Positions 45,069 through 54,144 are shown, numbered from the stretch's first letter. The stretch is DNA of 64,000 nucleotides from Alsobacter sp045348435 (GCF_045348435.1 NZ_CP157484.1:5456001-5520000); one strand, 5' to 3'. Numbers and translations: made by a program. Notes: generated by a model from the sequence alone, not told the origin.

Positions 45069-45731
45069 ATGACGGCATGGAGAGTGATCGCGGCGGCGTC
45101 GCTGGCCACAGTGGCGGCCCCCTTCGGCGCGCAGGCGCAGAACGCAGCTCCGATGAGCTTCTTCGTCACGAGCGTTGGGATCGGCAAGGGCGGCGACCTC
45201 GGCGGGCTGACCGGCGCGGACCAGCATTGCCAGACCCTCGCGGCGGCGGCCGGGGCCGGGTCGAAGAACTGGCGCGCCTATCTCAGCACCCAGGGCGCGG
45301 GAGCCGTGAACGCCCGAGACCGCATCGGCGCGGGTCCATGGGTCAACGCCAAGGGGCAGGTGATCGCCAAGTCCGTGGATGATCTCCACAGCGCCGCCAA
45401 CGGCATCACCAAGCAGACGGCCCTGACCGAGAAGGGCGCGGTCGTGAACGGCCGCGGCGACCAGCCCAACACCCACGACATCCTCACCGGCTCGACGCCG
45501 GAGGGACGCGCCTTCGCGGGCGACGCCGACATGACGTGCAAAAACTGGACGAGCGCCGCCGCCGGTTCGGCCATGCTGGGTCATGCGGACCGCACCGGGC
45601 TCGACGAGAGCGCCGCCGCGAAGTCCTGGAACTCGTCCCACCCGTCGCGCGGGCCGGGAGGCGGTTGCACCCAGGACGATCTGAAGAGCACTGGCGGCGC
45701 GGGCCTAATGTACTGCTTCGCGACGAACTGA
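45069..45731 (+). CDS. Secreted lectin-like protein
   Basis: 220 residues from an ATG behind GGGAGGAAG. A signal peptide is cut near AQA-QN (residue 23). The mature protein starts APMSFFVTSVGIGKGGDLGGLTGADQHCQTLA and contains NWRAYLSTQGAGAVNARDRIGAGPW, AKSVDDLHSAANGITKQTALTEKG and MTCKNWTSAAAG, the pattern of alphaproteobacterial proteins annotated as lectin-like (C-type lectin/endostatin-like fold). Four cysteines could make two disulfides. Carbohydrate binding is expected by family resemblance, not shown. It stands alone between two unrelated genes. Confidence 0.75.
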   Translation: MTAWRVIAAASLATVAAPFGAQAQNAAPMSFFVTSVGIGKGGDLGGLTGADQHCQTLAAAAGAGSKNWRAYLSTQGAGAVNARDRIGAGPWVNAKGQVIAKSVDDLHSAANGITKQTALTEKGAVVNGRGDQPNTHDILTGSTPEGRAFAGDADMTCKNWTSAAAGSAMLGHADRTGLDESAAAKSWNSSHPSRGPGGGCTQDDLKSTGGAGLMYCFATN

Positions 45732-45742
45732 GTCGCCCCGGG

Positions 45743-45770
45743 GCGTGCGTTCCGACGCCGGAGCGCACGC
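45743..45770 (+). terminator. Hairpin after the lectin-like gene
   Basis: Stem GCGTGCG / CGCACGC with an inner CCG/CGG, starting 11 bases after the stop codon. No T-tract follows, so terminator activity is uncertain. Confidence 0.35.
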
Positions 45771-45855
45771 TCGTCAAGCCAGGGCGGCGCCAACGGGTGC
45801 GTTTTTCCACAGATAGTGCTAGCGTCCCGCGGTCCAGCGTTCCCGAGGGGAGGAC

Positions 45856-46560
45856 ATGCGCATCTGGTTGTTGGTCCGGATCACGGCTGTCGGCGTCTTG
45901 ATGGTGGCCGCCCTCGCGCTGTTTCGACTTCAGCAGGGCGGTTCGGGATTCACCGGAGCGGCGGCTCTCTTCGGAACGAACCGCGACTCGGTTTCCGCCG
46001 CGACCGGGACCGTGGTCCGCGCCCCGACGTCCGACAAGCTCGCGCCCGCCGCGCCTCCTCCCGGGCCCGTGATCCGCGTCACCACCGTCCCGGTCGGCCC
46101 GTCGCCCCTGGTGAGCCCCGCGCCTTCCGCGACCGCCCCGGCCGCTCCCGCCAAGCCGGCGGACGCCGCCCGCCCGCAGCCGCAACCTCCCGCTCCGGCC
46201 GCCGTGTCGGCCGCGGACTTCGCCGCATCCTTCCCGCCGAAGCTCTCCACGCCGCTGCCCGGCCCGGGCCCCGACTCCGCCCAGCCTCAGGCCCAGCCTG
46301 CGCCGACGCGGGCCGCCCGGGCGCCGGCGCAGGAGCAGGGCGACGCCGCCGCGCCGCCGTCGTCGGCCGACGCCCCCAGGGCTGAGGCCCGCAAGGGGGG
46401 CGACAAGGTCGCCAGCGTGGCCCCGGCCCGCACGAGGCCTGCGTTCCTCTCCGGCGGAGCCGGCCAGGCCGGCTGCACGCGCTACAAGAGCTACGACCCC
46501 GCCACCCAGACCTATCGCTCCTATGACGGGGTCACGCGCGAGTGCAAGCCCCGCCGCTGA
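45856..46560 (+). CDS. Membrane-anchored Pro/Ala-rich protein with BA14K-like C-terminus
   Basis: 234 residues. One N-terminal hydrophobic helix (about 3-23, VRITAVGVLMVAALALF) without an obvious cleavage site. The next 170 residues are Pro/Ala-rich and probably disordered periplasmic linker. The last 30, GCTRYKSYDPATQTYRSYDGVTREC, match the repeated signature of the BA14K family (R-Y-x-S-Y-D-P-x-T-x-T-Y-x-x-Y-D-G). BA14K proteins are known from Brucella as immunoreactive, with lectin-like activity. The preceding gene is also lectin-like, but no operon is evident. Function is not known. Confidence 0.75.
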   Translation: MRIWLLVRITAVGVLMVAALALFRLQQGGSGFTGAAALFGTNRDSVSAATGTVVRAPTSDKLAPAAPPPGPVIRVTTVPVGPSPLVSPAPSATAPAAPAKPADAARPQPQPPAPAAVSAADFAASFPPKLSTPLPGPGPDSAQPQAQPAPTRAARAPAQEQGDAAAPPSSADAPRAEARKGGDKVASVAPARTRPAFLSGGAGQAGCTRYKSYDPATQTYRSYDGVTRECKPRR

Positions 46561-46582
46561 CGCGCGCCTGAGCCGCCAGCGC

Positions 46583-48568
46583 CTATCCGCGCGCGGCGCG
46601 CCGGCCCGCGAAGGCGCTGGCGGCTCTTTCGCGCAGCCGGGCCGGTTCTGATGGAGCGGCCGGCGGCCGGCCTTGCGCGGAGGCGCCCTGGCCCGTGCGG
46701 AACGTCGCCGCGACGTCGTTCAGCCTTTCGATCTGGCCCGTGAGCGAGGCGGCCGAGGCCGCGCTTTGCTCGGCCAACGCCGCGTTCTGCTGGGTCATCT
46801 CGTCCAAATGAGCGACGGCCTGGCTCATCTCGTCGATGCCGTTGGCCTGCTCGGCGGCGGCGCTGGAAATCTCGTCGACGGTGCTCGCCACCTTGCGAGA
46901 CGCGCTCACGATCCTGTCGAGGGACTCGCCCGCGGATCGCACGAGCCGCACACCCTGCGCCACCTCCGTGGTGGACGAGGTGATGAGGCCGGTGATGTCC
47001 TTGGCGGCCTCGCTGGAGCGCTGGGCCAGGGTGCGCACTTCCGAAGCCACCACGGCGAAGCCCTTGCCGGCCTCTCCGGCGCGCGCCGCCTCCACGGCCG
47101 CGTTGAGCGCCAGGAGATTCGTCTGGAACGCGATCTCGTCGATCACCGACGTGATGTCCGAGATCTTCTGCGAGGCCTGTTCGATGCGCGCCATCGCGTC
47201 GATGGCTTGGCTCACGATCTGGCCGCCGCCTTCCGCGACCCTCATGGCGTCCTCGGCGGTCTCGAGCGCGTGGCGCGACGCCTGCGCCGAGGCTTTCACG
47301 GAGGCCGCGAGCTCCTCCGTGGTGGCGGCCGTCTGCTCCAGCGACGACGCCTGCTCCTCGGTTCGCCGCGATAGATCGTCGGCCCCGGACTGGATCTCCC
47401 GCGAGGCGCTTGCGACGTCGACCGCGGTGGTCTGGATCGTCGCGACGGTCTCCGACAGCGTCGCGATGGTCTCGTTGATGGCCATCTTCAGGTCCGCGAA
47501 GCGGCCCCTGTAGGCGGTCGCGATCGTCTGGGTGAGGTCGCCCTTCGCCACGCGCCCGAGCGCCTCGGCGAACTCCGTCGTGGCGCGATCCACGACAGCG
47601 TTGATCTCGTTGATGCCGCCGACCAGCTTGCGCATCTGGTCGTCCGTGCTCTCGATCTCCAGCCTCGCGCTGAAATCGCCGGCCGCGGCCGCCGCCACGA
47701 CCTCGCCCACGTCATGCACCACGGCCATCATGGATTCGGCTCTCGCCGCGCGTTCGGCCTCGGCGCGGCGCTCCTGCGCCTCGAGCGCCTTCATCTGCTC
47801 CGCATGGGCCCTGAACACCTCCAGGGTTCGGGCCATCGTGCCGATCTCGTCCTCCCGGTCGACATGCGGGATCGCCACCGACACATCGCCGTGGGCGAGG
47901 ACCTCCATCGCCGCCGTCGCGTCCTGCAGCGGCCGCGTGACGCTGCGCGACGTCCACCGCAGCGCGCCGAAGAAGCTGGCGCACAGGATGGCCAGCAGCG
48001 CCGCCGGGAGGGTGGTCTCGGCCAGGCTGACCACCCGCCGCGCCTCCGCCGAGAACGCATCGCCGAGCCGTTCATTGTCTGCCGAGTAGCTGACCAGCAG
48101 GTCGTTCAAGGCCTGCCGGTTCTTGCGGTTCAAGTCGTTGTTGCCCTGCGCGTCGGCGGCGGCGATCGAAACCTCGCGGGCGAGCCGGATCGTCTCCGTG
48201 CGAAACCCGATGAACTCGGCCACGGCCGCCTGAAGCCTGGCGAAGCGCTCGCGGTCATCGGGGCCGACCTTGGTCCCGAGCTCGGCCACCATCCGGCCGA
48301 GCGCCCGTAGCCGCTCCTCGTTGGGCCTGGCGAATTTCTCGACCTCGTCGCGGGTCTTGGCCAGGTAGACGCCGCGGGAGTCCATGACGACGGCTGTCAC
48401 GGCGGAATTGATCCGTTCTGTGGCCAAAGACAGATCCGCCTGGCGTTCGCTTCTCTCCTGCACGGTGGCGACGTGCCACAAGGTCCACAAAGACGAACCG
48501 CCGACAATCACGGCGCCGCCAGACGCCACCATGAGCATGGCGATGATTTTGGACTTGATAGTTTTCAT
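46583..48568 (-). CDS. Methyl-accepting chemotaxis protein
   Basis: 661 residues from the ATG of MKTIKSKIIAML (GAGGG five bases upstream). First membrane helix about 7-30, a four-helix-bundle-type periplasmic sensor about 31-180, second helix near 182-202 (LPAALLAILCASFFGAL), HAMP, a second HAMP-like region, then the signalling domain with GKGFAVVASEVRTLAQRSSEAAKDI. The signalling domain is nearly identical to that of the chemoreceptor at 42657-44867, while sensor domains differ. It ends RASAFAGRRAARG-like without a W-x-x-F tether, so it would depend on tethered receptors in mixed arrays for adaptation. Ligand unknown. Confidence 0.95.
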   Translation of the reverse strand: MKTIKSKIIAMLMVASGGAVIVGGSSLWTLWHVATVQERSERQADLSLATERINSAVTAVVMDSRGVYLAKTRDEVEKFARPNEERLRALGRMVAELGTKVGPDDRERFARLQAAVAEFIGFRTETIRLAREVSIAAADAQGNNDLNRKNRQALNDLLVSYSADNERLGDAFSAEARRVVSLAETTLPAALLAILCASFFGALRWTSRSVTRPLQDATAAMEVLAHGDVSVAIPHVDREDEIGTMARTLEVFRAHAEQMKALEAQERRAEAERAARAESMMAVVHDVGEVVAAAAAGDFSARLEIESTDDQMRKLVGGINEINAVVDRATTEFAEALGRVAKGDLTQTIATAYRGRFADLKMAINETIATLSETVATIQTTAVDVASASREIQSGADDLSRRTEEQASSLEQTAATTEELAASVKASAQASRHALETAEDAMRVAEGGGQIVSQAIDAMARIEQASQKISDITSVIDEIAFQTNLLALNAAVEAARAGEAGKGFAVVASEVRTLAQRSSEAAKDITGLITSSTTEVAQGVRLVRSAGESLDRIVSASRKVASTVDEISSAAAEQANGIDEMSQAVAHLDEMTQQNAALAEQSAASAASLTGQIERLNDVAATFRTGQGASAQGRPPAAPSEPARLRERAASAFAGRRAARG

Positions 48569-48863
48569 GACAGCCCTCGATACGCTAGGCACTGTCGAAT
48601 CAAATCGTAAATACTTTGAGACGTGATGGTATATCGAGTTCTATGGGCTGTGAGTTGCTTGTCCAACCCTGGAGGTCGCCGGAGCCGGGGGATGGCGGCG
48701 TCCGTTGCGACATGCGCCCCTCCCAGGTTTCGGCTTTCCCGCTGGCGCCGGGCGCTGCGACCCCTCGCCGTCCGATGCAGGGCGGCCGCCGGCGGCGCCG
48801 TCGATCCCCGTCGCCTTGCGACGCGTCCCACAATCGGCTAGACAATCCCGGCCGGCCTCGCCG

Positions 48864-48943
<80 letters not shown>

Positions 48944-49018
48944 AATTTCCCAACGACGTACGCGACGGGCGCCGCCCGCCCAAACACGGTCTGAGCGCAG
49001 CCGTCTCGCGCTGCTCGA

Positions 49019-50500
49019 TCAGCGCTCCCGCAGGGCTTCCGACGTCGTGGCGGCGAGCGGAGACAGCAGGTATTCGAGAATGCGCCTCTGGCCGGTCTTG
49101 ATTTCGGCGGAGACCGCCATGCCGGGCGAAAGGGGCGCGGCGCGACCGTCGGCCATGACGTGCGTGGCGCTTGGGGTGAGGACCACCGGGAACACGAGGC
49201 TGCGGACGCGCTCCGCGCCGGTGGACGAACGGTTGTCGGCGGAACGGCTGGGATCGCCCTCGATCTGGCGGGCGTCGGGCTCCGGAATGGCGTCTTTCGC
49301 GACGCGCGTCACGCGGGCCTCCAGCACGCCGTAGCGGGTGAACGGAAAGGCCTCCACCTTGATGGAAGCCTCCTGGCCGACCGCGACGAAGCCGATGTCC
49401 TTGTTCTCCAGGTAGACCTCGATCTCCAGCGCGGCGTCGCGCGGCACCACGCGCATGACCTCCTGGCCGGCGGCCAGCACCTGCCCCAGCGAGGTGACGC
49501 TGGAGGCCTGCACGACGCCCGCGGCGGGGCTGCGCAGCGTCATGCGCTCCACCTTCAGGCGCGCCCGCGCCCAGCGTTGCTCGGCCTCTTCGGCTTGGCG
49601 CTGCGCTTCGGCCATGCGGGTCGTGTTGTCCGCCAGGAAGGCGCTCAGCGTTCTGTCCCGCTCGGCCTGGATGGCCTCGATGGCGCGTTCCGCCTCGGCC
49701 AGTTGGCCCTGCTGCCCGGCCAGCACCATGCGCTGATAGTGAAGCGATTCGGTCGCGTCGATCACGCCGGAGCGCGTGCCGGCGTTCGCACCCAGCAGGG
49801 TGGCGCGCATCGTGACGCGCTCCTGAAGGGTGCCGATCAGGGCTTCCTGGGCGGCGATGGTGTAGACCATGCGCTGGCGCTCGGAGCGCTTCTGGGCGGC
49901 CCGGGCGTCCAGGGAGGCGAGCTGTCCGGCGAGGTTGCGCAGGTCCGCCCGGCGCACCGCGTCCTCGCGGGCGCGGGTCGGCGCGGGGACGAAGTCCGGC
50001 CAAGCGGCCGCCGCGGGCGCGCGCAGCTGCGCCGAAGCTTGCGCGATCACGTCGTCGCGGCGCAGGGCCTCGGCCCGCCAGGAGGCGAAGGCCGCCTCGG
50101 CGGCCCGGGCATCGGCCACACTATCATCCGGATCGAGCTCCACCAGCACGTCGCCTTCCTGCACGGAGGCGCCGTTCTGGGCGGCGATGGCCCTCACCCG
50201 GCCCGTCTCGAGCGGCTGCACCACCTTCACGCGCCCCGTCGGCTGCAGCTTGCCGTGCGCCACGGCGACGATGTCGGTCCAGCCCAGCCAGGCCCAGGCG
50301 AGCGCCGCGAATGCGAAGGCGCAGATGGTGAGCAGGAAAGCCATCGCGATCGGCGAGGCCGGCTGCTCCAGCACCTCCAGGGCGGCGGGCAGAAACTCGG
50401 CGTCGGCCCGGCTCACGCGCGGGCGGGCGAAGGCGGGCGACGGCGGCCGCGGGGCCGGGGCGGCGTCGTCGGGCGCAGGCGGCGGCGACACGGCGTTCAT
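49019..50500 (-). CDS. HlyD-family type I secretion periplasmic adaptor
   Basis: 493 residues. A Pro/Ala-rich cytoplasmic start, one membrane helix about 55-75 (AFLLTICAFAFAALAWAWLG), then a lipoyl half-motif (GRVKVVQPLETGRVRAIAAQNGASVQEGDVLVELD), a long helical hairpin, the second lipoyl half (LRSPAAGVVQASSVTSLGQVLAAGQEVMRVVP) and a beta-barrel. It links the ABC exporter to an outer-membrane TolC. The start overlaps the ABC stop (ATGA). No tolC gene is in the window. The likely cargo is the RTX protein encoded divergently at 52741. Confidence 0.94.
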   Translation of the reverse strand: MNAVSPPPAPDDAAPAPRPPSPAFARPRVSRADAEFLPAALEVLEQPASPIAMAFLLTICAFAFAALAWAWLGWTDIVAVAHGKLQPTGRVKVVQPLETGRVRAIAAQNGASVQEGDVLVELDPDDSVADARAAEAAFASWRAEALRRDDVIAQASAQLRAPAAAAWPDFVPAPTRAREDAVRRADLRNLAGQLASLDARAAQKRSERQRMVYTIAAQEALIGTLQERVTMRATLLGANAGTRSGVIDATESLHYQRMVLAGQQGQLAEAERAIEAIQAERDRTLSAFLADNTTRMAEAQRQAEEAEQRWARARLKVERMTLRSPAAGVVQASSVTSLGQVLAAGQEVMRVVPRDAALEIEVYLENKDIGFVAVGQEASIKVEAFPFTRYGVLEARVTRVAKDAIPEPDARQIEGDPSRSADNRSSTGAERVRSLVFPVVLTPSATHVMADGRAAPLSPGMAVSAEIKTGQRRILEYLLSPLAATTSEALRER

Positions 50501-52644
50501 GCGCCTGCTCCCTGAAACTGCATCGCCCACAGTCTGGCGTAGAGCCCGCCGGGACGGGCCAGGAGCTCGTCATGCGCGCCCACCTCGACGATGCGGCCGT
50601 CCTGCATGCCGACGATGCGGTCGGCGTGGCGCACCGTGGACAGGCGATGCGCGATCACGATCATGGTGCGGCCCTTGGCGATGTGGCGCATGTTGCCTTG
50701 GATGATGCGTTCGCTCTCGTAGTCCAGCGCCGAGGTGGCCTCGTCGAAGATCAGGATGCGCGGATCGGTGGCGAGCGCGCGCGCGATGGCGATGCGCTGG
50801 CGCTGGCCACCCGACAGGTTGGCGCCGCGTTCCTCGATGGGCGTATCGTAGCCGGCCGGCAGGCGGGCGATGAACTCGTCCGCTCCCGCGAGGCGAGCGA
50901 CGTGCATCACCTTGGCGCGCGGCATGGCCGGGTTCGCGAAGGCGATGTTCTCGTGCAGGGTGCGGTTGAACAGCAGGTTTTCCTGCAGGACGACGCCGGT
51001 GTGCCGGCGCAGCCAGGCCGTGTCAGCCTGGGCGAAGTCGGTTCCGTCGAGGAGCACCTGCCCCTCGTTGGGGCCATAGAACCGCTGCAGCAGCTTGGCC
51101 AGCGAGCTCTTGCCGGACCCGGACGGGCCGACGATGCCCAGCACCTCGCCGGGGCGGATGGCGAGCGAGATCTCCTTCAGGACGTCCGGCGCGCCCGGGG
51201 CGTAGCGAAAGCTGACGCGGCGGAACTCGATGGCGCCGCGCGGCGGCGGCAGCGCCGCCATGGCGCGCGAGCCCGGCTCGGGCGGGGCGTTCAGGATGTC
51301 GCCGAGGCGCACCACCGAGATGCGGACCTGCTGGAAATCCTGCCACAGCTGCGACAGTCGCAGAACCGGCTGGGCCACCTGCCCGGCGATCATGTTGAAG
51401 GCCACCAGCGCGCCCACCGAGAGCTCGCCGCTCATCACGGCGTCAGCGCCGAACAGCAACAGCAGCGCGGTGGAGAGCTTGCTGACGAACTGGATGGCGC
51501 CTTGCCCGCCCGCCGCCATCAGGCTGGCCGAAAAGCCGGTGCGCACCGAGGCGGCGAGCTTCTCCTCCCACTCGGCCCGCATGGCGGGCTCCACGGCGGC
51601 GGCCTTCACGGTCTGGGCGCCCACGACGGTCTCGACCAGCAATTGCTGGCTCAACGCGCCGCGGTTGAACTTCTCCTTGATGCGTTCGCGCAGCCCCGGG
51701 CCGACCAGGGCCGCCACCAGCACGTAGAGCGGGATGGTGGCGATCACGATCGAGGCGAGCTTGGCCGAATACAGAAACAGCACCGCGATGAAGATGATCG
51801 CGAACACGAAATCCAGCGCCGAGGACAGCGCCTGCCCCGTGAGGAAGGTGCGGATCGTCTCCAGCTCGCGCATGCGCGCCACCGTCTGGCCGGTGGGGCG
51901 GGTCTCGAAATAGCTCACCGGCAGGCGCAGCAGATGCGCGAAGAGCCGCTGGCCGAGCTCCACGTCGATGCGGTTGGTGGTGTGGTTCAGCGCATAGGTG
52001 CGCAGGAACTGCAGCGCGGTGTCGAAGACGTTGATCAGGATGAGGCCGGCGACCAGCACGTAGAGCGTGGAAGCGCTGCGGTGCACCAGCACCTTGTCGA
52101 TCACCACCTGGAAAAACAGCGGCGTCACCAGGGCGAAGAGCTGGATCACCAGCGAGGCCAGCACCACATGGGCGAGCGCCCGGCGGTAGCGCCAGATCGA
52201 GGGCGCGAACCATGCGATGCTGAAGCTTTCGGGATCGAGGCCCGGGCCTCCGACGCGGCGCTGCACGAGGATGATCTCGGGCGCGAGCGCCGCGGCAACC
52301 TCCGCGACGGGCCGCAAAAGGTCGGCGCGGCTCACCGGATCGACCGTGCGGCACTGGCCGTTCGGCGTCAGCCCGCCGAGCACGACGTAGCCGCCCTCGC
52401 GGGTGCGCGCCAAAGCGGGCATCGGGATGGCGGCGATGCGCTTGGCGGAGGCGTCGCGCAGCATGCGCGCCTTCAGGCCGACATGCCTGGCGGCGCGCAC
52501 GATGTCATCGGCCTCCGCCGCCCGCTCGCCCAGGGCGAGCTCGCGCGCGAGATGCGCCGGGTCGGCCGGGATGCGGAAATAGGCTGCAATTCCGGCAAGG
52601 CCGTGGAGGCCGGAGTCCGGCTTCAGCGCCCCTTCAGTCGACAT
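50497..52644 (-). CDS. Type I secretion ABC exporter with C39-like domain (HlyB type)
   Basis: 715 residues. Residues ~15-135 are a peptidase C39-like domain without the catalytic Cys (HGLAGIAAYFRIP where active C39 has the Cys), as in HlyB, so it docks cargo and does not cut a leader. Six-helix membrane domain follows (about 155-450), then the ATPase: GPSGSGKSSLAKLLQRFY, LSGGQRQRIAIARAL, ILIFDEATSALDYES. It exports C-terminally signalled RTX proteins. The start at MSTEGALKP is 96 bases from the divergent RTX gene. It is coupled to the HlyD gene by a four-base overlap. Confidence 0.94.
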   Translation of the reverse strand: MSTEGALKPDSGLHGLAGIAAYFRIPADPAHLARELALGERAAEADDIVRAARHVGLKARMLRDASAKRIAAIPMPALARTREGGYVVLGGLTPNGQCRTVDPVSRADLLRPVAEVAAALAPEIILVQRRVGGPGLDPESFSIAWFAPSIWRYRRALAHVVLASLVIQLFALVTPLFFQVVIDKVLVHRSASTLYVLVAGLILINVFDTALQFLRTYALNHTTNRIDVELGQRLFAHLLRLPVSYFETRPTGQTVARMRELETIRTFLTGQALSSALDFVFAIIFIAVLFLYSAKLASIVIATIPLYVLVAALVGPGLRERIKEKFNRGALSQQLLVETVVGAQTVKAAAVEPAMRAEWEEKLAASVRTGFSASLMAAGGQGAIQFVSKLSTALLLLFGADAVMSGELSVGALVAFNMIAGQVAQPVLRLSQLWQDFQQVRISVVRLGDILNAPPEPGSRAMAALPPPRGAIEFRRVSFRYAPGAPDVLKEISLAIRPGEVLGIVGPSGSGKSSLAKLLQRFYGPNEGQVLLDGTDFAQADTAWLRRHTGVVLQENLLFNRTLHENIAFANPAMPRAKVMHVARLAGADEFIARLPAGYDTPIEERGANLSGGQRQRIAIARALATDPRILIFDEATSALDYESERIIQGNMRHIAKGRTMIVIAHRLSTVRHADRIVGMQDGRIVEVGAHDELLARPGGLYARLWAMQFQGAGA

Positions 52645-52740
52645 GCACAACTCGCGAGCAATCATTCACCAAAATTGATCGATGTCATGCGCTGGGCGGC
52701 TCGCGATTGCAAGGTCGGGCCTTGCAGCGGACGTCTTCCG

Positions 52741-53094
52741 ATGATCGACAGAAAGCCAGTCGGCGGGGCGCCCGTCGACACGTTGGACGGCGGCGCCGGT
52801 GCTGACGTGCTCACGGGCGGGATCGGCGACGACCCTCTGGTGGGCGGCGCGGACAACGACGTGTTCGTGTCCGGCGCCGGCTTCGGGCAGGACCGCATCG
52901 CCGATTTCGACCAGGCCGGCGACGACGTGCTGCAGGTCTCCACGGCGCTGTTCGCAGACTGGAACGGCGTGTGGGCCACCACCCGGCAGGTGGGCGCGGA
53001 CCTGGTGATCACCCGGTCGGCGACCGAAGCCTGGACGCTGAAAAACGTGGCTTTGTCGCGCTTCAACGCCGACGACGTCAGGTTCGTCGCCTGA
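52741..53094 (+). CDS. Very small RTX-type calcium-binding protein, likely type I secretion cargo or remnant
   Basis: 117 residues. About 12 residues lead into RTX nonapeptide repeats: DTLDGGAGADVLTGGIGDD followed by PLVGGADNDVFV, roughly three GGxGxDxLx units, one imperfect. The C-terminal ~65 residues (GFGQDRIADFDQAGDDVLQVS ... NADDVRFVA) resemble the end of large RTX proteins, including a non-cleaved secretion signal rich in D, V and F. No effector domain precedes the repeats. Either it is an intact mini-RTX protein or the 3' relic of a larger gene. Its position, divergent from a HlyB/HlyD pair, supports cargo. An in-frame ATG 18 codons upstream is an alternative start. Confidence 0.7.
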   Translation: MIDRKPVGGAPVDTLDGGAGADVLTGGIGDDPLVGGADNDVFVSGAGFGQDRIADFDQAGDDVLQVSTALFADWNGVWATTRQVGADLVITRSATEAWTLKNVALSRFNADDVRFVA

Positions 53095-53103
53095 CGACGC
53101 TCG

Positions 53104-53134
53104 CCGCCGCCCAGCCTCGTGCGCCGGGCGGCGG
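53104..53134 (+). terminator. GC hairpin after the RTX gene
   Basis: Stem CCGCCGCCC / GGGCGGCGG with a 13-base loop begins ten bases after the stop. No T-tract follows, so it may be only an mRNA 3' structure. Confidence 0.35.
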
Positions 53135-53289
53135 GGAGGGGCAAGGGCCAGCGACCCCATCTCCCATCTTCGTCTGGATCGGTGCGCCAATCCTCGCTAT
53201 GCTGCAGCCCGATCTCGCCTTCGTCGAAGGGTGGAGCCGCACCGTGAGCGACGGCGCGGATCGGGTCCCTACCCTCAAGCGAGATTCCC

Positions 53290-53526
53290 ATGATCAGACC
53301 GACCCGTACCGGCATGGGCAGCCCGAAGCAGGCTGCGGAAGCCGCTTTCAAGGCCGCCACCACCAGACCCGTCGAGCCCGCCCCCAAGGCCCCGGCCGCG
53401 ATTCCCGGGGCCAAGGAGGTCGTCTCGCTGCGCCTTGACCAGGAGGTGCTGGAGAAGTTCCAGGCCGATGGGCCGGGCTGGCAGGACCGCATCAATGCGG
53501 CGCTGCGCAAGGCGGTCGGGCTCTAG
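53290..53526 (+). CDS. Orphan BrnA-like antitoxin family protein
   Basis: 78 residues. The second half, VVSLRLDQEVLEKFQADGPGWQDRINAALRKAVGL, is the ribbon-helix-helix pattern of BrnA antitoxins (RLD..VLE.F...GPG.Q.RINA.L). The first 40 residues are Pro/Ala/Lys-rich and probably flexible. No BrnT toxin gene is upstream (the 195-base gap is non-coding) or downstream, so it may be a stand-alone DNA-binding regulator. Its stop codon overlaps that of the convergent glycosylase gene. The ATG has only weak upstream SD (GCGAG). Confidence 0.75.
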   Translation: MIRPTRTGMGSPKQAAEAAFKAATTRPVEPAPKAPAAIPGAKEVVSLRLDQEVLEKFQADGPGWQDRINAALRKAVGL

Positions 53527-54140
53527 CGGTCCCGCTCCGAAGAGGACGATGCGCCGTCGCCGCCGATGGTCGCGTCAGCGGACCTGGGAGCCGGACGGCT
53601 CAGATGCCGCGATCCGGCCAGGACGAAACGCCAGGGCGCTTCGACGCCCTTGCTGATGCCGATCCGCGGTCCGGCCAGCACGGCGACTGACCGGGGGCGC
53701 GGCTCCAGGCGGAAAGGCGGTCGCTCGAGCGGCCATCCATCATGATCCCGGGTGATGGCCAGAGCCTGGCACAGGCGCCCCGGCCCGGCGCAGAGCAGGC
53801 GCGTTTCGCTCACGCCGCGCCTCTGGCGCATCGCGTCGACGCCGTGCGTCGGCTCCAGCGCCCGCACCAGCACGGCTCCGGCGCAGGACGCGTCGCCGCA
53901 CACGATGTTGAAGCACCAGTGCATCCCGTAGCTGCGGTACACATAGGCCCGCCCGGGCGGCCCGAACATCGCGCCGTTGCGCGCCGTCGGCCCCCGGAAG
54001 CTGTGCGACGCCGGGTCGTCGTGGGCGTAGGCCTCGGTCTCCACGATCGGGCCGCCCACGCCGTCGACCAGCAGGGTCGCGCCCAAGAGGTCCTGCGCCA
54101 CCGAAATTGGGCTCCGGGCGTAGAAATCGGGCGTCAGCAT
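53523..54140 (-). CDS. DNA-3-methyladenine glycosylase (AAG/MPG family)
   Basis: 205 residues, normal for AAG. It opens FYARSPISVAQDLLGATLL and contains VETEAYAHDDPASHSF (catalytic Glu and Tyr), PGRAYVYRSYGMHWCFNIVCGD and AGPGRLCQALAITRDHDG. It excises 3-methyladenine and other alkylated or deaminated purines from DNA. The gene sits beside an enzyme I-like gene (four bases upstream) and near an AidB-like gene, suggesting an alkylation-damage neighbourhood. The C-terminal 20 residues are Ser/Asp-rich and unlike the family core. Its stop overlaps the convergent BrnA-like gene's stop. Confidence 0.95.
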   Translation of the reverse strand: MLTPDFYARSPISVAQDLLGATLLVDGVGGPIVETEAYAHDDPASHSFRGPTARNGAMFGPPGRAYVYRSYGMHWCFNIVCGDASCAGAVLVRALEPTHGVDAMRQRRGVSETRLLCAGPGRLCQALAITRDHDGWPLERPPFRLEPRPRSVAVLAGPRIGISKGVEAPWRFVLAGSRHLSRPAPRSADATIGGDGASSSSERDR

Positions 54141-54144
54141 GCGG

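Noticed and set aside
50572..52740. Plus-strand frame running through the ABC exporter into the RTX gene
   Set aside because: Only the last 117 codons, past the exporter start, look like protein (RTX repeats); the rest mirrors the minus-strand exporter.
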